In this document: positions 35,656-47,753 of the stretch, piece after piece
How positions within the stretch are numbered: the stretch's first letter is position 1
Layout of the letters: the number at the start of each line of letters is the position of its first letter
Source of the DNA: Irpex lacteus
Taxonomy: Eukaryota > Basidiomycota > Agaricomycetes > Polyporales > Irpicaceae
Length of the DNA stretch: 64,000 bases
Reading direction: 5' to 3'
Assembly (NCBI GenBank): GCA_001986395.2
Contig: MQVO02000006.1
Span: 124,001-188,000 of the forward strand
The notes under the pieces: model-generated
Seen by the model: only the letters and a program-made list of their open reading frames with translations
Told to the model about the DNA's origin: nothing
The model's database searches: none
Position numbers and translations under genes: made by a program

Positions 35656-38600
35656 TACCCCCGAAGTTCCTAAGTCTGGTGCCGCTAGGGTCTGAGGCGC
35701 AAAGTTGTTCGCTGTGACGATAATTGTGTATCGTATCGTGTCTGATTAGTAGCCTGTTGTACGTACGCAGATTCAAGTTAATAGACCTTTAAGAGCGTGA
35801 CATAGCCACTACTAGTACACAATTCGTAGGTAACGTACTTAGATGATACGCACCTAGGTGGTAGGTGACTTCAAGTCAAATTTAGAGCTACCGACAGGAC
35901 TGCGAGACGGGGAAGAGGGAGAAGCTCATCAGCTTGGTAGACCCGAAAGAGGAGAGAGGGGGGACCAGGTTCTGCAAATCTTTCTGATCGGTTCGTTGCG
36001 ATGGCTGGTGTTCGCTATTGTCCATCCATAGCCAAGATTCAACTTGAATCTTGGGAATCCGCAGGTGTCCAATCCAACCTATTCGAATTCGTCACATTGT
36101 CTAACATCTTTTGTTCCGCCGGGAGTGGAGTGGGCAAGACATGTGCGAGCCACATACAACACTCGGGCTCTTATCATCTATAAATGGAGAGCCGTATACA
36201 GATTGTACTAAAGATCAACGGCCCACTCGGCATTCAACACGGAGTGCCGCGGAGTCACGCCACTGGCATGTTCATGTCCAGTTGTATGTATCAGAAAGAG
36301 TTGGCACTGTAACTTGTGCAGACCGACAGCCGCCGCTGCCTGAGAAGCATTGGGACATTGCATGATCGCGGCCGGCTGGATAAGTGCGCATATCAGCGTA
36401 AGCATGATTGACAGGGTTTGACAGATATGATACGGAAAGCAAGTACACATCCACTTACCTGCTATAGCGGGTGCCAAATGAGATGCAGGCGTTTCAATTT
36501 AGGTGGCGCTCCAGTCTCGGGCGGGAGACGCGGCGGTACGGAAGGAAGCGAAATGAAATGAACGTCTAGCATGGTGGTACCAATACCAGTATCGTGGCCC
36601 TGTTTAGCGTTTTTGCTCGAGGGCGCAAGAGACGGGGATTGGACGAGATAGACGAATTTAACTGCCTTGACTGATCTATAGCAATATGCAGCAGCATACT
36701 ACAGCCGCATCGAGTCGACCGTTGTACCACCGCGTGTGCGGTAATTCGAAGTCAAACGGAGTCGTGCCGAGACCTGAGTTGTAGGTCATGCTCGGTGGAC
36801 ATTGTATGGATATACGGGCGATTAATTACCAATTATACAGGATAGGGTGGCCTCGTTGACTGCGCATGCGTACTTGAATCCTTGCCTCGAACGGAAACCC
36901 ACACTCGGTAGAGGAATTGGTATTGGTATTGGTATTTTCCCTCCGATTACGATTGGTGTACAGCGGACCGAGATCGCGAACGGAAGTGCCGTACTATATA
37001 CCTGTACAGCCTCAATCCTTAGATAAGCCTGAGAATAAGAATTAATGACTGCCATCCAACAGGAAACACTTACGTGCGAATCGTTGTCAAGTACACCGCC
37101 AAACCTATAGTCAATTTGAATTAGTTTTAGCTTTCCGCACTACCAGTGGTCACTTACTAGCCTGAGCATCTATCGTAGTATGTAGTAGTAGCGATGAGCA
37201 TGCACAGCGAGGCAGCCTCGTTCCTAATTTCTAGATCACTTTTCGACTAGTGTAGTCACTGTAGTCGTCATTAGAACCAGAATTTGTTACCTGTACCGTA
37301 GCATTTGAATAGGCGGAGGCAATTGCGAATGCAATGGATGAAAACACACGTACTATAACTCAGGTCAGAGGTTCTAGAGAGCAGGAGGGCATGTGACTAC
37401 CCGTGGCCACCAGCACACGGTCGTGGTGGACGGCGCGACCCGACACGATGAGCAAATGTGACAGCAAATAGTGGAGCTGTAGTCGCGATCGCCAGGTGCT
37501 ATGTGAACGAATTTTTTGCGTCTCTCTTCTTATCCTTTCTAGAGGCTCGCTTGTAGGCGGCAGGATGGTCGGGGTGCAGTAGATGTACGTGCCCTTAACA
37601 ACCTGCTGCATGAGCATGTCTTCGAGGTAAGCCCATCAACACCCTCAGGAAAAGGATGATCTGTGGTGAAGTCCATCTTATGAATAAACTGTTTTTAAGG
37701 TCACAAACGAATGAGTAATAGTGACAGGGATGACAATGAGCAACCTACCGGATAAAGAAACGGAGAAGAGAGTGCTCAACAACGCTGGTCTGATTCGGTC
37801 GGCTATTCGTGCGTTATGCTTACGCAAAATGAAACGAGGGGTTACAAGACTGCCATGTATTCCAGGTTGTACCTGAGTCCAGTGCTGTACTGACAAAGAT
37901 AGGCTCACAGTATTAGATATGGCTGTGAAATTGAGGGGTCATGAATAACCTCAACACATTCATCGCCCATCGATATCTGTGGATAAGTGATCACGGTAAG
38001 GCCCAGCCTTGCGCTGGACCCGCTTGACTCGGGGCTCAGGAGTTTGTACGTTGCAGTAAATTTGGATGCATTGAATTGAGTATTCTCCACCGGTCGAGGG
38101 CGATAAACAGAGCGACCATCGTGATCACAGAGCAGCCGCAACATGTAATCGTCATCAGTCCAGTGACAGCAAAAGGCGACGAGGCGAAAAAGAGCAAAAG
38201 GAAAGTCCGAGATTCCTGGAGATCATCCTCTCCGATTTGGGCTCAGGGATGGATACATTACCATCAGGGTCGCAGGGGAAGGGAGCAATTATCCTTCGAC
38301 GGGATCCAGAACTTCAGATTGTCATGATCAGTTGCGGATGCGGTCGACAAATTGTGTATAGCGAATCCAGGACGGAGGCCACGCGATTCATACGAGAAAG
38401 AATAAATCATAGGATTCATTGTCGGGACCTCATCCGAACAGGACTGCTGGACGTAGTTAGTGAGACTGATGAGGGGCGTAGTTTCGAGAAATGTCGCCTA
38501 TGCCACTAACCAGCTCAAGCCCGCAAAAGCGGATGATTCCAGTTGTGCAGACAGAGCGAGGCACGAGCACTGCTGTGGAAGGAGATTGAGAGCTTCGCAT

Positions 38601-40453
38601 GGCGGAGAGCTGACATCCTAGATCTCAGGTGCATTCTCCGGCGAATAACACCGGTCAATTGTGTCCAACAGTGGCATTTCGGATGTGTTACATAACGTTT
38701 GAACCACGTACTTACTATAGTTAGCCTCGGGCGGAACTCGCGGTGCGGGAAAAAGGTCAAAGACAGACGTCGACATTAGCAGTCAAGTCAAATCTGACGT
38801 TCCACAAGCCGCAAGAGAGACTAGAGAGCATCATGGAGGTAGGGCAGCAAGTATCATTGAATGCACGTTCAGGGTGGTTGTGTATGGACCGCATAAGCCG
38901 AGCCTCGGCCCTCCTCCGGATGAGTAGTGAGGCTATCGAGCAAAGGAGGGAGACGTACAAGCGTGGGATTAGAATCTGTATATGGCAAGATGAGGAGAAG
39001 ACGGCGGGGCGGGGAGACGGTAAGACGCCAGCAAGCTGGAACAACGCGAGATTGCGATGCGGGAAAGAACCGTGGCCACCCCAGAAGTCGATCGGCCAAT
39101 GGGGTAATCAGGCGGAGACGAGTGAAGGAGGAGATCTGTTGTTGAACGTCTTTGGTAAAGAGGATGCCGTCTCGGCATGGGCGCGGGGTGTCTATGTTGC
39201 TGTATATGGGCCTTGAGCAGAGGGGCAAAGACATGAGAGAGGGCGAGTCGGAGTCCAGCCGAGTATAGCGGTGCATGATAGGAGATAAGTACAGGACGGG
39301 AGACATTTCTGCGGCGAAAGGAGTGGTGTCAGCTGGAGGAGGAAATACGAGGGAGGGGAGGTTCGGGGAATGGCCGGGGCAGGCGATATGCTGTGGCGCG
39401 GAGTTGTTGTGAGCATGGGCGGGACGCACGGGGACGATGTCAGGGTGGATGATGTGGGCGAGCTGTGGCCAGTCGAGAAATGGTGTGGGAACGCCGTGGG
39501 CAAGAGAGGCAATTTCCGAGGCGACTGAATGGGCAGTGTAGGTTTCCGAACAGGCAGCGATCTGTGTTGTAGCAGTGGTAGAACGCTCTGATAGTGTCTG
39601 TGCGGTATAATGAGGACGAGTGCGTGGCTGCTGTCAGGGAGGTGTATACGTACATGGCCACCGTACGTACACGGCATCTGCGCTGTGATGCATGTGATGG
39701 GTGTGACCTCGTCACGCGAGTCGACCAACAGCACGATGGGATCTGTTCATTGAGGAGGGGGACCCCGGAAGAGAGCAGGGGTGACAGACGAGATCTGATC
39801 TCGATGGGAAAGGTAAACGAGCAGAGACGCCGAAGATATTAGGGAGAGTGACAGCACGAGTGTGACTTGAGAGTAAAAGTGCTGCGACGAGTGTTACCAA
39901 GCTTGCCTCTGGATATTCTGGCATCCCCCCACCGCTGCACACTGGCTGCATACCATATCAGACATCAGAACACCAGACCTGCTTGCCTGCCATCTGCTCT
40001 TCATTTCCAGCTGGGTCGTTTGCCCTAGGTTTGCCCGCTTGTCTGTTGACGCCTCAACTACTCCCGAGAAGGGCAACCACGCGCAGAATCTCAGGAGCGT
40101 TCACCTCGGTCGACCATTTCGGTTGGCCCAATAAAGTCCACCGGGCCTGCTTAGGACATCTCCTTCCCCACGCTCGAAAGACCTTCTTATACAAACACCG
40201 TCCGCCCTTGCGTCTGTCCGCGACATTGCCCCCAAAGCAGCCAGACTCAACAGACGCGATCGTCACAGCTCGGCGTCTAACTCATACCACCACCTCTCTC
40301 TTCCTCACTTCGAGACGCCTTATATTTGGAAGCCTCGAGCTCTTCCATCGCTGCATCTCCCGCTCCCTCCTGCCAATCCCTTCTCTTCGTGTGCAACGTG
40401 TCGGTCTCTCCGCACAACATCTCGCACGACCCCGCCGCCATCTACAAGTCGTA
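35656..40453. other. Gene-poor stretch upstream of the HSF-type factor
   Basis: No supported gene. Minus-strand ORFs between 36.2 and 39.4 kb (for example 37905-38144 and 38869-39429) have coding-like stretches but could not be joined in phase. Around 36905-36930 lies a short TTGGTA repeat. From 39983 to 40453 the plus frame is open and continuous with the HSF-type gene that follows. Confidence 0.4.
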
Positions 40454-42753
40454 ATGGCCGACCTCTACCCAACCTACTCGCGCCAGTACCAGCGACAGGA
40501 CTCGGGCGCCGCGCCCCAGTACCAGCTCGCAGGCGGATCCTCCATCAGTGGCATCATGTATCCGCCGCAACTCACCGCCCAAACAAGCGTCGTCGACGAC
40601 CAGCAACAGCAGCAGTCTAGTCCCATACCAAATGAAGGCTCGAACTCGCCCGTGTCGCAGCCGACATCCTCGCCGAAGCAGGAGTCTCCGACGGCGCAGA
40701 AGACAGACGGGATGCCTCAGCAACCCGCAAAACCCCAAGCTACTTTCCTCACAAAACTTTACGCGTATGTTCCTCCTTTTCGTCCGCGTTTTTCACGCTC
40801 ATCTCGTGCATTCTCGTCTGCACATTCACAGTCTTCTCGAGCGGCCAGAGAACCACCACATGATACGTTGGGATCAGGCAGGCGAGCACATCATCGTCGA
40901 GCGACCAGAGCAGCTTGCTTTGCATGTCCTCCCCAGCGTCTACCGACAATCCCGCTTCGCTAGCTTCTCCCGGCAACTAAACGTAAGCCGACCCTGGCCC
41001 TTCTTCATATACCCCCGCCCTTCCTCCCTCCACGCCCGCCGTCTTCTTGGGTGTTATCGAGAACGATGTATGCTAACCTGTGCTACTTCGAATGTAGATC
41101 TACGGCTTCATGCGCAAAGTCAATCTCCGCAACGTCGATCCCGCCATCGACGACCCCGACGCCAGCACCTGGTGTAAGCAATCATTCTTGGCCGCTCTAG
41201 AGTGCTACACCAACTAATCATCCACTGTATTGTAGCTCACCCGACCCTGAACCGTCATTCACCACCTGAGGTGGTCGCAAACTTCAAACGCCGAGTGCCC
41301 CCTCGTCTGCCAAAACCACGTAAGCGAGACATCACTGCTGAAGTACCCTCCATACCTCCGCCGCGGTCTGCAATCGGTATGGGTCATCTACCGATCGGTT
41401 CGTCTAGTGGGCCAGGGTCCCCTGGTAGACGTCGTGGTTTGTCCGCTCCCGGCTCATTCACCCCTTTGACTCAGCCTGGTGCTGCAGGATGGACTACGAA
41501 CTATCGTACGGCATTACCGCCTTTGACAGTGCCAGATACACACCCGTCCTCGCTTTCGGCCCACCCACACAATGGTATGTATGCGCACTCTCACCCGTTG
41601 ACGCCTGCGGACGAGCCGACAAGCTCGTCGGCATACACTCCAATGTCCTCCTACTCTGCTGCCACCTCTGCGAGTAATGGGAGAGACATGATCTTACCTT
41701 CGCCGTCTTCGTATTCGTATCAAGATCAAAGCTCGCATTGGTCGTATGGACCCAGCGGTCCCCCGTCTGCTTCGTCTGGTAGCCTCTCGAGCTTGTTGAA
41801 CCCGCATACAAGCAGTACAACAAGCTCGTATACTACTAGCAGGCCCACCCCTCACATCAACACATACTCGTCTGCGTACGGAAGTCTGCCGACCATTTCC
41901 AGGCCTACTCATCAGGGTGGTGCCTCACCGGAAAGTCGGCCCACGACGGGTTATAGTGCATCTTCTCTCTCCTCCTTGCCCACACCTTTCGATGAGGCTG
42001 CACCACACTCTTTCGACTACTCGCGACCAGGATCGAGCCACAGGCCGATAACTCCCGGATCTTCGCGGCCAGCGTCGTCAAAGGCACCTTACCCGCCCCA
42101 GACTCTGAGTGTACGTCGCGACAGGCGGCACAGCCATGCCATGTCTCCGTACCCTTTACCCCCATATGCCGATCAACCGTCGTCTGAACGCCCATCCACT
42201 TCACCTCACCCTGGGGAGAGCCACACAGGTGACGGAGGCTTGCCGAGAGTCCGAAGCATGCAAACAATGAGTGGCATGGGTGGTGTAGATTCGTACAGTT
42301 ACAACCCCGCGCAAGCGGATTTTGCGTATGGCGCCGTTGACGACCATCACGCGGGCGCCGGCGGCGGAGGTGTTGGTGGGTACGGCAGGAGCGTGAGACC
42401 GAGCACGAGTGCTTCAAGTTTGTCGGGGAGCTCGTCGGCTGCCAACACGCCTGGAGCCGATGGAGGATACGGACAGGCGGGACACAATGACAATGTGGAT
42501 ATCAACCGATGTGAGTGAGTCATTTTACTCTTGGTGGCCCGTGTCCCTCATTATCGTTACCATCACTTCCTAATCCCTAACTCGTCCTCCCTCAATGCAC
42601 CTCCAATACTCCCTCTCTATCTAAAGATCCGCATTAAGACGGTAGAAGCTGACGTACGTTCGTCTCCTCTCTTTAGTCTCTCCGGACTACGGCTTCGTTC
42701 GGATGAACGAACACCCGTCCCTCCCAACTTACGCTAAGAACTCGGAGATGTGA
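40454..42753 (+). CDS. HSF-type DNA-binding transcription factor
   Basis: Nuclear regulator with a heat-shock-factor winged-helix domain. Exons: 40454-40764, 40832-40982, 41098-41173, 41236-42510, 42677-42753; 629 aa. Residues 1 to about 95 are Gln/Ser/Pro-rich. The DNA-binding domain (about 96-190) runs from TFLTKLYALLERPENHHMIR through the recognition region FASFSRQLNIYGFMRKVN. The remaining ~430 residues are low-complexity Ser/Pro/Tyr/Gly, and the last exon codes for SPDYGFVRMNEHPSL. No heptad-repeat trimerisation region is evident, so it is more like SFL1/MGA1-type factors than canonical HSF1 (inference). The frame stays open upstream to an ATG at 39983; I chose 40454 because MADLYP is preceded by a pyrimidine-rich, non-conserved-looking stretch. 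Confidence 0.9.
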
Positions 42754-43906
42754 TTATTTGGTTCTCGAACTTTGCAACATTGCATGGACTTTCTCTTTTC
42801 CCCCTCATTGGATCGACAACACTTCATGTCCCTTTACCTTTTGCAGTTTTCGTCTCAGCCGTATCGTCGTCCGCATGCACCTCTGGATTTCCCTGTCTTT
42901 GCTAATCGCTCTTGCCTTGTTCCATGTTTATCATGCTGTACAGTTCGTCTCCCCACTTGCCCTCGCCTCGTCTCGATTCAGTCGGTCTCGTCGTCGTTGT
43001 TTTCTCGATAGAAGGTTCTGTAGTGCAATTGGACATGCAATCAACACGTTTCATCCCTCGCGTTGGACAGCAATAATGCACATGAAGTCATCATAATCGT
43101 CCTCGCCAAATGATAGGTTTGCAGTTTAAGTTGTGGTGCCACTGGTCCACGCCTCCGAGTCCTCTCACGCACACGCTGACCAGTATCGGTTTCGCCAGTT
43201 CACTGGCATTGGCACAGCAACGCGAATTAGTAACCTCAAGAAGCCAATCTCGAAGCTCTCGTCGTAAAAGGCATTGATTGCGTACTATCATACCGCACTC
43301 CGGGTCTAATGCAGCTTCGAGCGATTTTGATAATCATACTAATGAAGTTCGTACTTAAACAGATGGAGCGCATGAGGGCGGGAGGAAGATATACGATTTA
43401 GGCAGGTGACGGCGTTGTGGGACGGGCGGATCTGGAATTGGTGAGTGGCGGGGATTGTGGCCATGAAGAGCGGTGATACAGTATGCATATGCGATGCGCT
43501 GTAGTTGCGGCCTAATTACAGTACTGATCATCAAGAAAAGGGATACCATTGGCGGAAGTTGTGGAAGTAGGAGAATGAGAGGGAATAGAGGCGGAACCTG
43601 TAGGATAGATACAGCGGTGCACCATGCCATTGTGTAACATCTCGCCATAGCCTATTTCCAAGTCGCCGTGATCTGTGGCTTAATTTTGCGACGACGATGT
43701 TCGTGCAAGTTTACCAGTGGCACTGCAAGAGCAGCACTGGGATCTGACGCGTACCGTCGCGGGAAGATTGCAACCTGAAAGACTCGCGGGACAAAACGAG
43801 TTTCCAAATATCATCATCAATCATCATCAACTTATTCAAACATCCGTCTCACTCTGCTTCAGGTCGTGAATACAGCGTACGATTGAACGCTATCGGATCG
43901 CTCAGG

Positions 43907-44287
43907 CTACTGGAAAGCCGTTCCGTAATCTCCATCGACAACCATGGCCACAAGTATCCTAGCCATCTGTCCATCTTCTTGACCAACTGTTCGCCATGAT
44001 TCATCACTTTTTGCCGTGCAAGATGCCGCCCTTCGAGTATGGGTTGCGAAACAACCAGTCCAGGCGTGAGGAGCTTAGCGAGCACTTACCTGCGGTGTTG
44101 CTGCGAGGTTACAAGTCCACATCTGTCGGAACTTCAGCATCGCATAAGGCTTTGATTTGATATGAACGTCATCTTCTCGCGACTTGTCGTCGGATGATTC
44201 AATGGATACTTTGCATATCCAAAGTCTTGTACCACGTCCTGTCTTCTCATCCCAGTCCGGTGAGGCGGATGAGACCGACAAGCCCAT
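43907..44287 (-). CDS. Possible small two-exon ORF, unknown
   Basis: First exon 44090-44287 starts MGLSVSSASPDWDEKTGRG and ends at a strong donor (CAG|GTAAGTG). It joins in phase to 43907-43966, giving 85 aa. No domain recognised; the short size and lack of homology leave it doubtful. Confidence 0.2.
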
Positions 44288-44451
44288 CAGAAGTCAATGA
44301 CGGAATAGTTTTCTATGCCGAAAGGAGGACGGTCAGGAGAGCGCGGATGGTTACGAGTGAGCAAACTCCGGACCTGTGGGGGACAAAATTGCAGCGACAT
44401 TGGTCATCGAGGTGCAGGGCTCGAGTTCGCGTATTGATATTGGATATCCTT

Positions 44452-44475
44452 ACCCATCCATCCATCCATCCATCC
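44452..44475. repeat. (CATC)n microsatellite
   Basis: About five tandem copies of CATC. Confidence 0.85.
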
Positions 44476-45875
44476 TCCACTCCCATGACACTGGAATTGA
44501 TTCGATTGTAAGAAAGCACGAGTTCCAGAGGGACCCGACAATTGGTTAAACCCTCCCTGAAGGTCGAAAGCGCGTGGTAATACATCACGGTACCAGCCTA
44601 GCCCATGCGATGCAGCCTACACCGCATGGACCATCCTACTCGGATTACATACCTCCGCAAGAAGCCCTCTGGTGATCCTGTGGAGGTTCCATGGTCTCCG
44701 CGACCTCCTACAATTCAGCATTGAAGTCAGCCACATACAGCTGATTTGGTGCTCCTGATTTCGAGCTCAAAATACACACCACCAGTGATCGGAAGTGACG
44801 CGCTATCTCGGGCACGGTGGACACGGTTAGCTTCACTTCAATCATCTCACCCCATGACTTACCGTACACTCGTCCATCATAGCATGAATCATCATCAGCG
44901 CCTGCGTGGAAGTTGTTGCGGAGAGTCGAGTTGCCCCATTCAGAGGTGCTCTGCCTTTGTGGCAACACGGAATGATGCATTGATGGACATGATCGTGATG
45001 GATCACCTGTGCCCGCCGAAGCGTCGGGCACAGCCGGTTCCAGTGCTGGCCTCTGCAAGTGGCCGCGTTCGGTGAGTGTACACAGGTGTCACACATCGCT
45101 ATGTCAAGCTATTATGGACGAATAGAATTGTGAGTGCTAATCAGCCAATCCCAGTCAGAGCATACGTTCATGTCATCTATCTGCGCAGCATTGAATTCAG
45201 GTACTTGTAAGCCAGCCAGCTACTAACGGAGTTCTCTCATTGGTCTTTGCCGGGCCAACCACTGGCACTCGGATTGATACCATTGGCAGGCCAATAAGTA
45301 CCACTGCCACGCTCATAAGTACGGTGAGTACGAATTAGATGAGAAGTGAAACTATCGTTTTGCTCCGCGATCTTGCTCATCAGTTACTAACTTATGCGTT
45401 GGCCGCAAGTACCTCTACTGGCCACTAAGTTACGATTTATGGTCAATTTTAGCTTGCGCATTAAACTGCTAATATTCTTGTCTCCGTCCGAAAGAATCAT
45501 CCCCCCTTGTTTGCCGATTTGTAATCGATTGACAACCAGTTCACCTACAGGATGATCGTCGCTGTGACGCATTTCACTGCTCATTTAGTGCATTGTTGTA
45601 CGAAATGTCTCGTGCGCCCTTGTTGGGATCTGTCTCGGCGTTTTCGTACAATTGGAGGCCAAGCGACATCGAAGCAGCTCGATATACAGCAGACCTGGCG
45701 CGGGACGACCTGGATTTGTCTCCCGCTGTCACTGGCATTCCACCTGTGCCTCGCGATTGTCTCTCCCTTCTTCGACACCCTATCTACATCTGCTATCACC
45801 GTGCGCTCTACCAGTGACACTCATGTTCTCCGAGTCAATACTCAGTGCTCCTTGCCGTTAGCCTGAGGGCACTTT

Positions 45876-46535
45876 GTGGACTCCATGACACGGCAAAGCA
45901 AACTCAAAGGTTCTGCTCTGTGGCTCCCCTATGAAATCGGCGGTTTCTCATTAGCACTCGCAGTCAGCCTCTGTAGCAGTTTATACCGATTGATCCTTCG
46001 CATGCAAACCTGGTGTGCTCGCCTTCATTGCCGTGGCTTTACTTCCTGCCTCACGTCTAACATGCTTCTCCGTTTCGCTCTGGGCCGATTCGAAGACCAC
46101 ACATGCGAAGGGAAGATTCTATCGTTCTATCTGAAGCAGGCGGGAAGAAGAGATGTTTTCATAAACGGTCCGACGTACGAGATTCATGTTAACGAGATTA
46201 AGCTCAAGAAAGATTGCTCGTGCGCTGCTGCTTCGGGCCTTCGGCGACAGCCCTTGCTGTGTGTGCTCGAGACCGTGGCCTCATGCGAGCTCGTCAAACC
46301 CGTCACGGAAGATCCCTTGAATCAGAATCCTCTGTACATGCTCGAGTTCCTCCTTCTTTCCGACCTTCGTGGAATTCGTCCTTCCCCGTTTTCTGCCGTA
46401 TGTTCTGCCTCGGAGGACTCTTGTTCGTTCATTGTACGTATTTGTATAAATCAGAGGCGTGAGTACGACCTAGATTCAAGCCGTGACTCAAGTCTACGGA
46501 GTAGTCTGATCGCATGCGTTGGGCGTGAGGTATGA
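45876..46535 (+). CDS. Orphan ORF, 219 codons
   Basis: Uninterrupted single-exon ORF starting MDSMTRQSKLKGSALWLPYE, with about a dozen Cys and no recognised domain. An ORF this long is only moderately unlikely by chance in 64 kb, and codon use does not obviously resemble that of the confirmed genes. An open stretch just upstream (45552-45866) could be a preceding exon. Confidence 0.2.
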   Translation: MDSMTRQSKLKGSALWLPYEIGGFSLALAVSLCSSLYRLILRMQTWCARLHCRGFTSCLTSNMLLRFALGRFEDHTCEGKILSFYLKQAGRRDVFINGPTYEIHVNEIKLKKDCSCAAASGLRRQPLLCVLETVASCELVKPVTEDPLNQNPLYMLEFLLLSDLRGIRPSPFSAVCSASEDSCSFIVRICINQRREYDLDSSRDSSLRSSLIACVGREV

Positions 46536-46587
46536 CGATTACTTGCTCGAGTCCGTTACGTTGCCTACAGCCCATTTTTTCTCTATT

Positions 46588-46938
46588 TTATCTAGCGCAC
46601 TTAGAACGACCATCTCGGTGAGATTGTATGACAGACAAATGCAGGACCCATAAGCTGTCATTTGTCTCGTGTATGGAAAACTTGGAACTGAGCTGTGAAG
46701 CTGGCGTGCTATTGTCATCAACATGAATACCGTCTCCTTCAATACTGACGTCAAGATTATTGATCAGTAAAGGATGCTCTGTACAGGTAGTGGACGTGCC
46801 AACCGGCGTAGAAACCTGAGGCTCGGCCAGTTCGTACTTCCTAGTAAATCTTCCTTTATTGGAGGCCTCGGAATATAGGTCAAAAATTGACCGCTGACGT
46901 CCAGCTTCATCCTTCACTGCACGTAGATTGAATTGCAT
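46588..46938 (-). CDS. Orphan ORF, 116 codons, hypothetical protein
   Basis: Starts MQFNLRAVKDEAGRQRSIFD and continues hydrophilic with Ser/Thr/Asp-rich stretches, more protein-like in composition than other short ORFs nearby. No domain recognised. It could be a small intronless gene or an exon of a larger one. Confidence 0.3.
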   Translation of the reverse strand: MQFNLRAVKDEAGRQRSIFDLYSEASNKGRFTRKYELAEPQVSTPVGTSTTCTEHPLLINNLDVSIEGDGIHVDDNSTPASQLSSKFSIHETNDSLWVLHLSVIQSHRDGRSKCAR

Positions 46939-47753
46939 GATCTCGTGTCAATGAGGGAAGGGACTACATGCGTGAGCTTGAGGCGACGGAACAATCTTGT
47001 CAGGACAGCAGAGTTACTGTCTGCTGTCCGTCTTCTTCCGCCAGACGTTTTCCTTCGAGCTTAGCTGGTAACTTGACGAGCCTACGCACAAGCCATCTGA
47101 TGAATTTCATACCTAACTGACGTCGGCGGCGTACTATCCTGTCCAGTGACTATGTCGAAGGCGTAGATTCAGGCGTAGATTAGGTAAAGGGCTGACGCTG
47201 AGAATTTGTTGGGCAATATAGTAGTGGTATTCGCTTATATTTCTTTGCTTGGTAGATGGATTCAGCAGTAAACGACACATTGTGATCAAAACTGCCAAGG
47301 GAGGAGGAGGAGGAAGCTACGAGCGTCAGTGGCTGGATCCGATCAGAGTGATGGGCCTGTGTTTGTTTGAACTTGTGGGCGTGGACGGTTTGAACCTTGC
47401 GCGTCGACGACTTTGCTTTTGGCCGCCAAGCTATCCCTCTTTCGACTCTCGGCGTCGACCTCCATCTTGTCCCTCGTACTCAGCGGCCCTCTCCGGTTGT
47501 TAAACTCTGTGGCAGCTTGAGATCTGTTGATTACCTGGCCTGCGCCCTGCTTTGTTCCGACTGCAAGCGTCAACTGGCATCTCTGACGCACAAAAGTTCT
47601 CATCCACTGGTCTTGTTTCGCCGGTCTTTACGACTTCACGTTCTTTGCTCAGACATCCACGCGTGAAAACCCGATACCCAGCTACGCAAGGCCCGTCCTC
47701 GTAGAGTTTCGGAGTGAGAAAGAGTACAAGTATACCCGTGTCCTGCACAAAGT

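Larger units (their letters stand above)
42754..47753. other. Gene-poor stretch between the HSF-type factor and CLASP
   Basis: The first ~330 nt are T/C-rich and fit the 3' UTR of the HSF-type gene. Three weak ORF candidates inside are listed separately. Otherwise only short ORFs are seen. No repeats except a CATC microsatellite. Confidence 0.4.

Noticed and set aside
36109..36148. Walker A-like peptide AGSGVGKT in a short plus-strand ORF (36001-36183)
   Set aside because: A single short motif in a 60-codon ORF with no flanking NTPase features; likely chance.
44842..45096. Cys/His-rich minus ORF with QHWNRLC, reminiscent of the end of a MYND zinc finger
   Set aside because: The upstream Cys pairs of a MYND finger are not found in phase, and the downstream splice options lead to stops.
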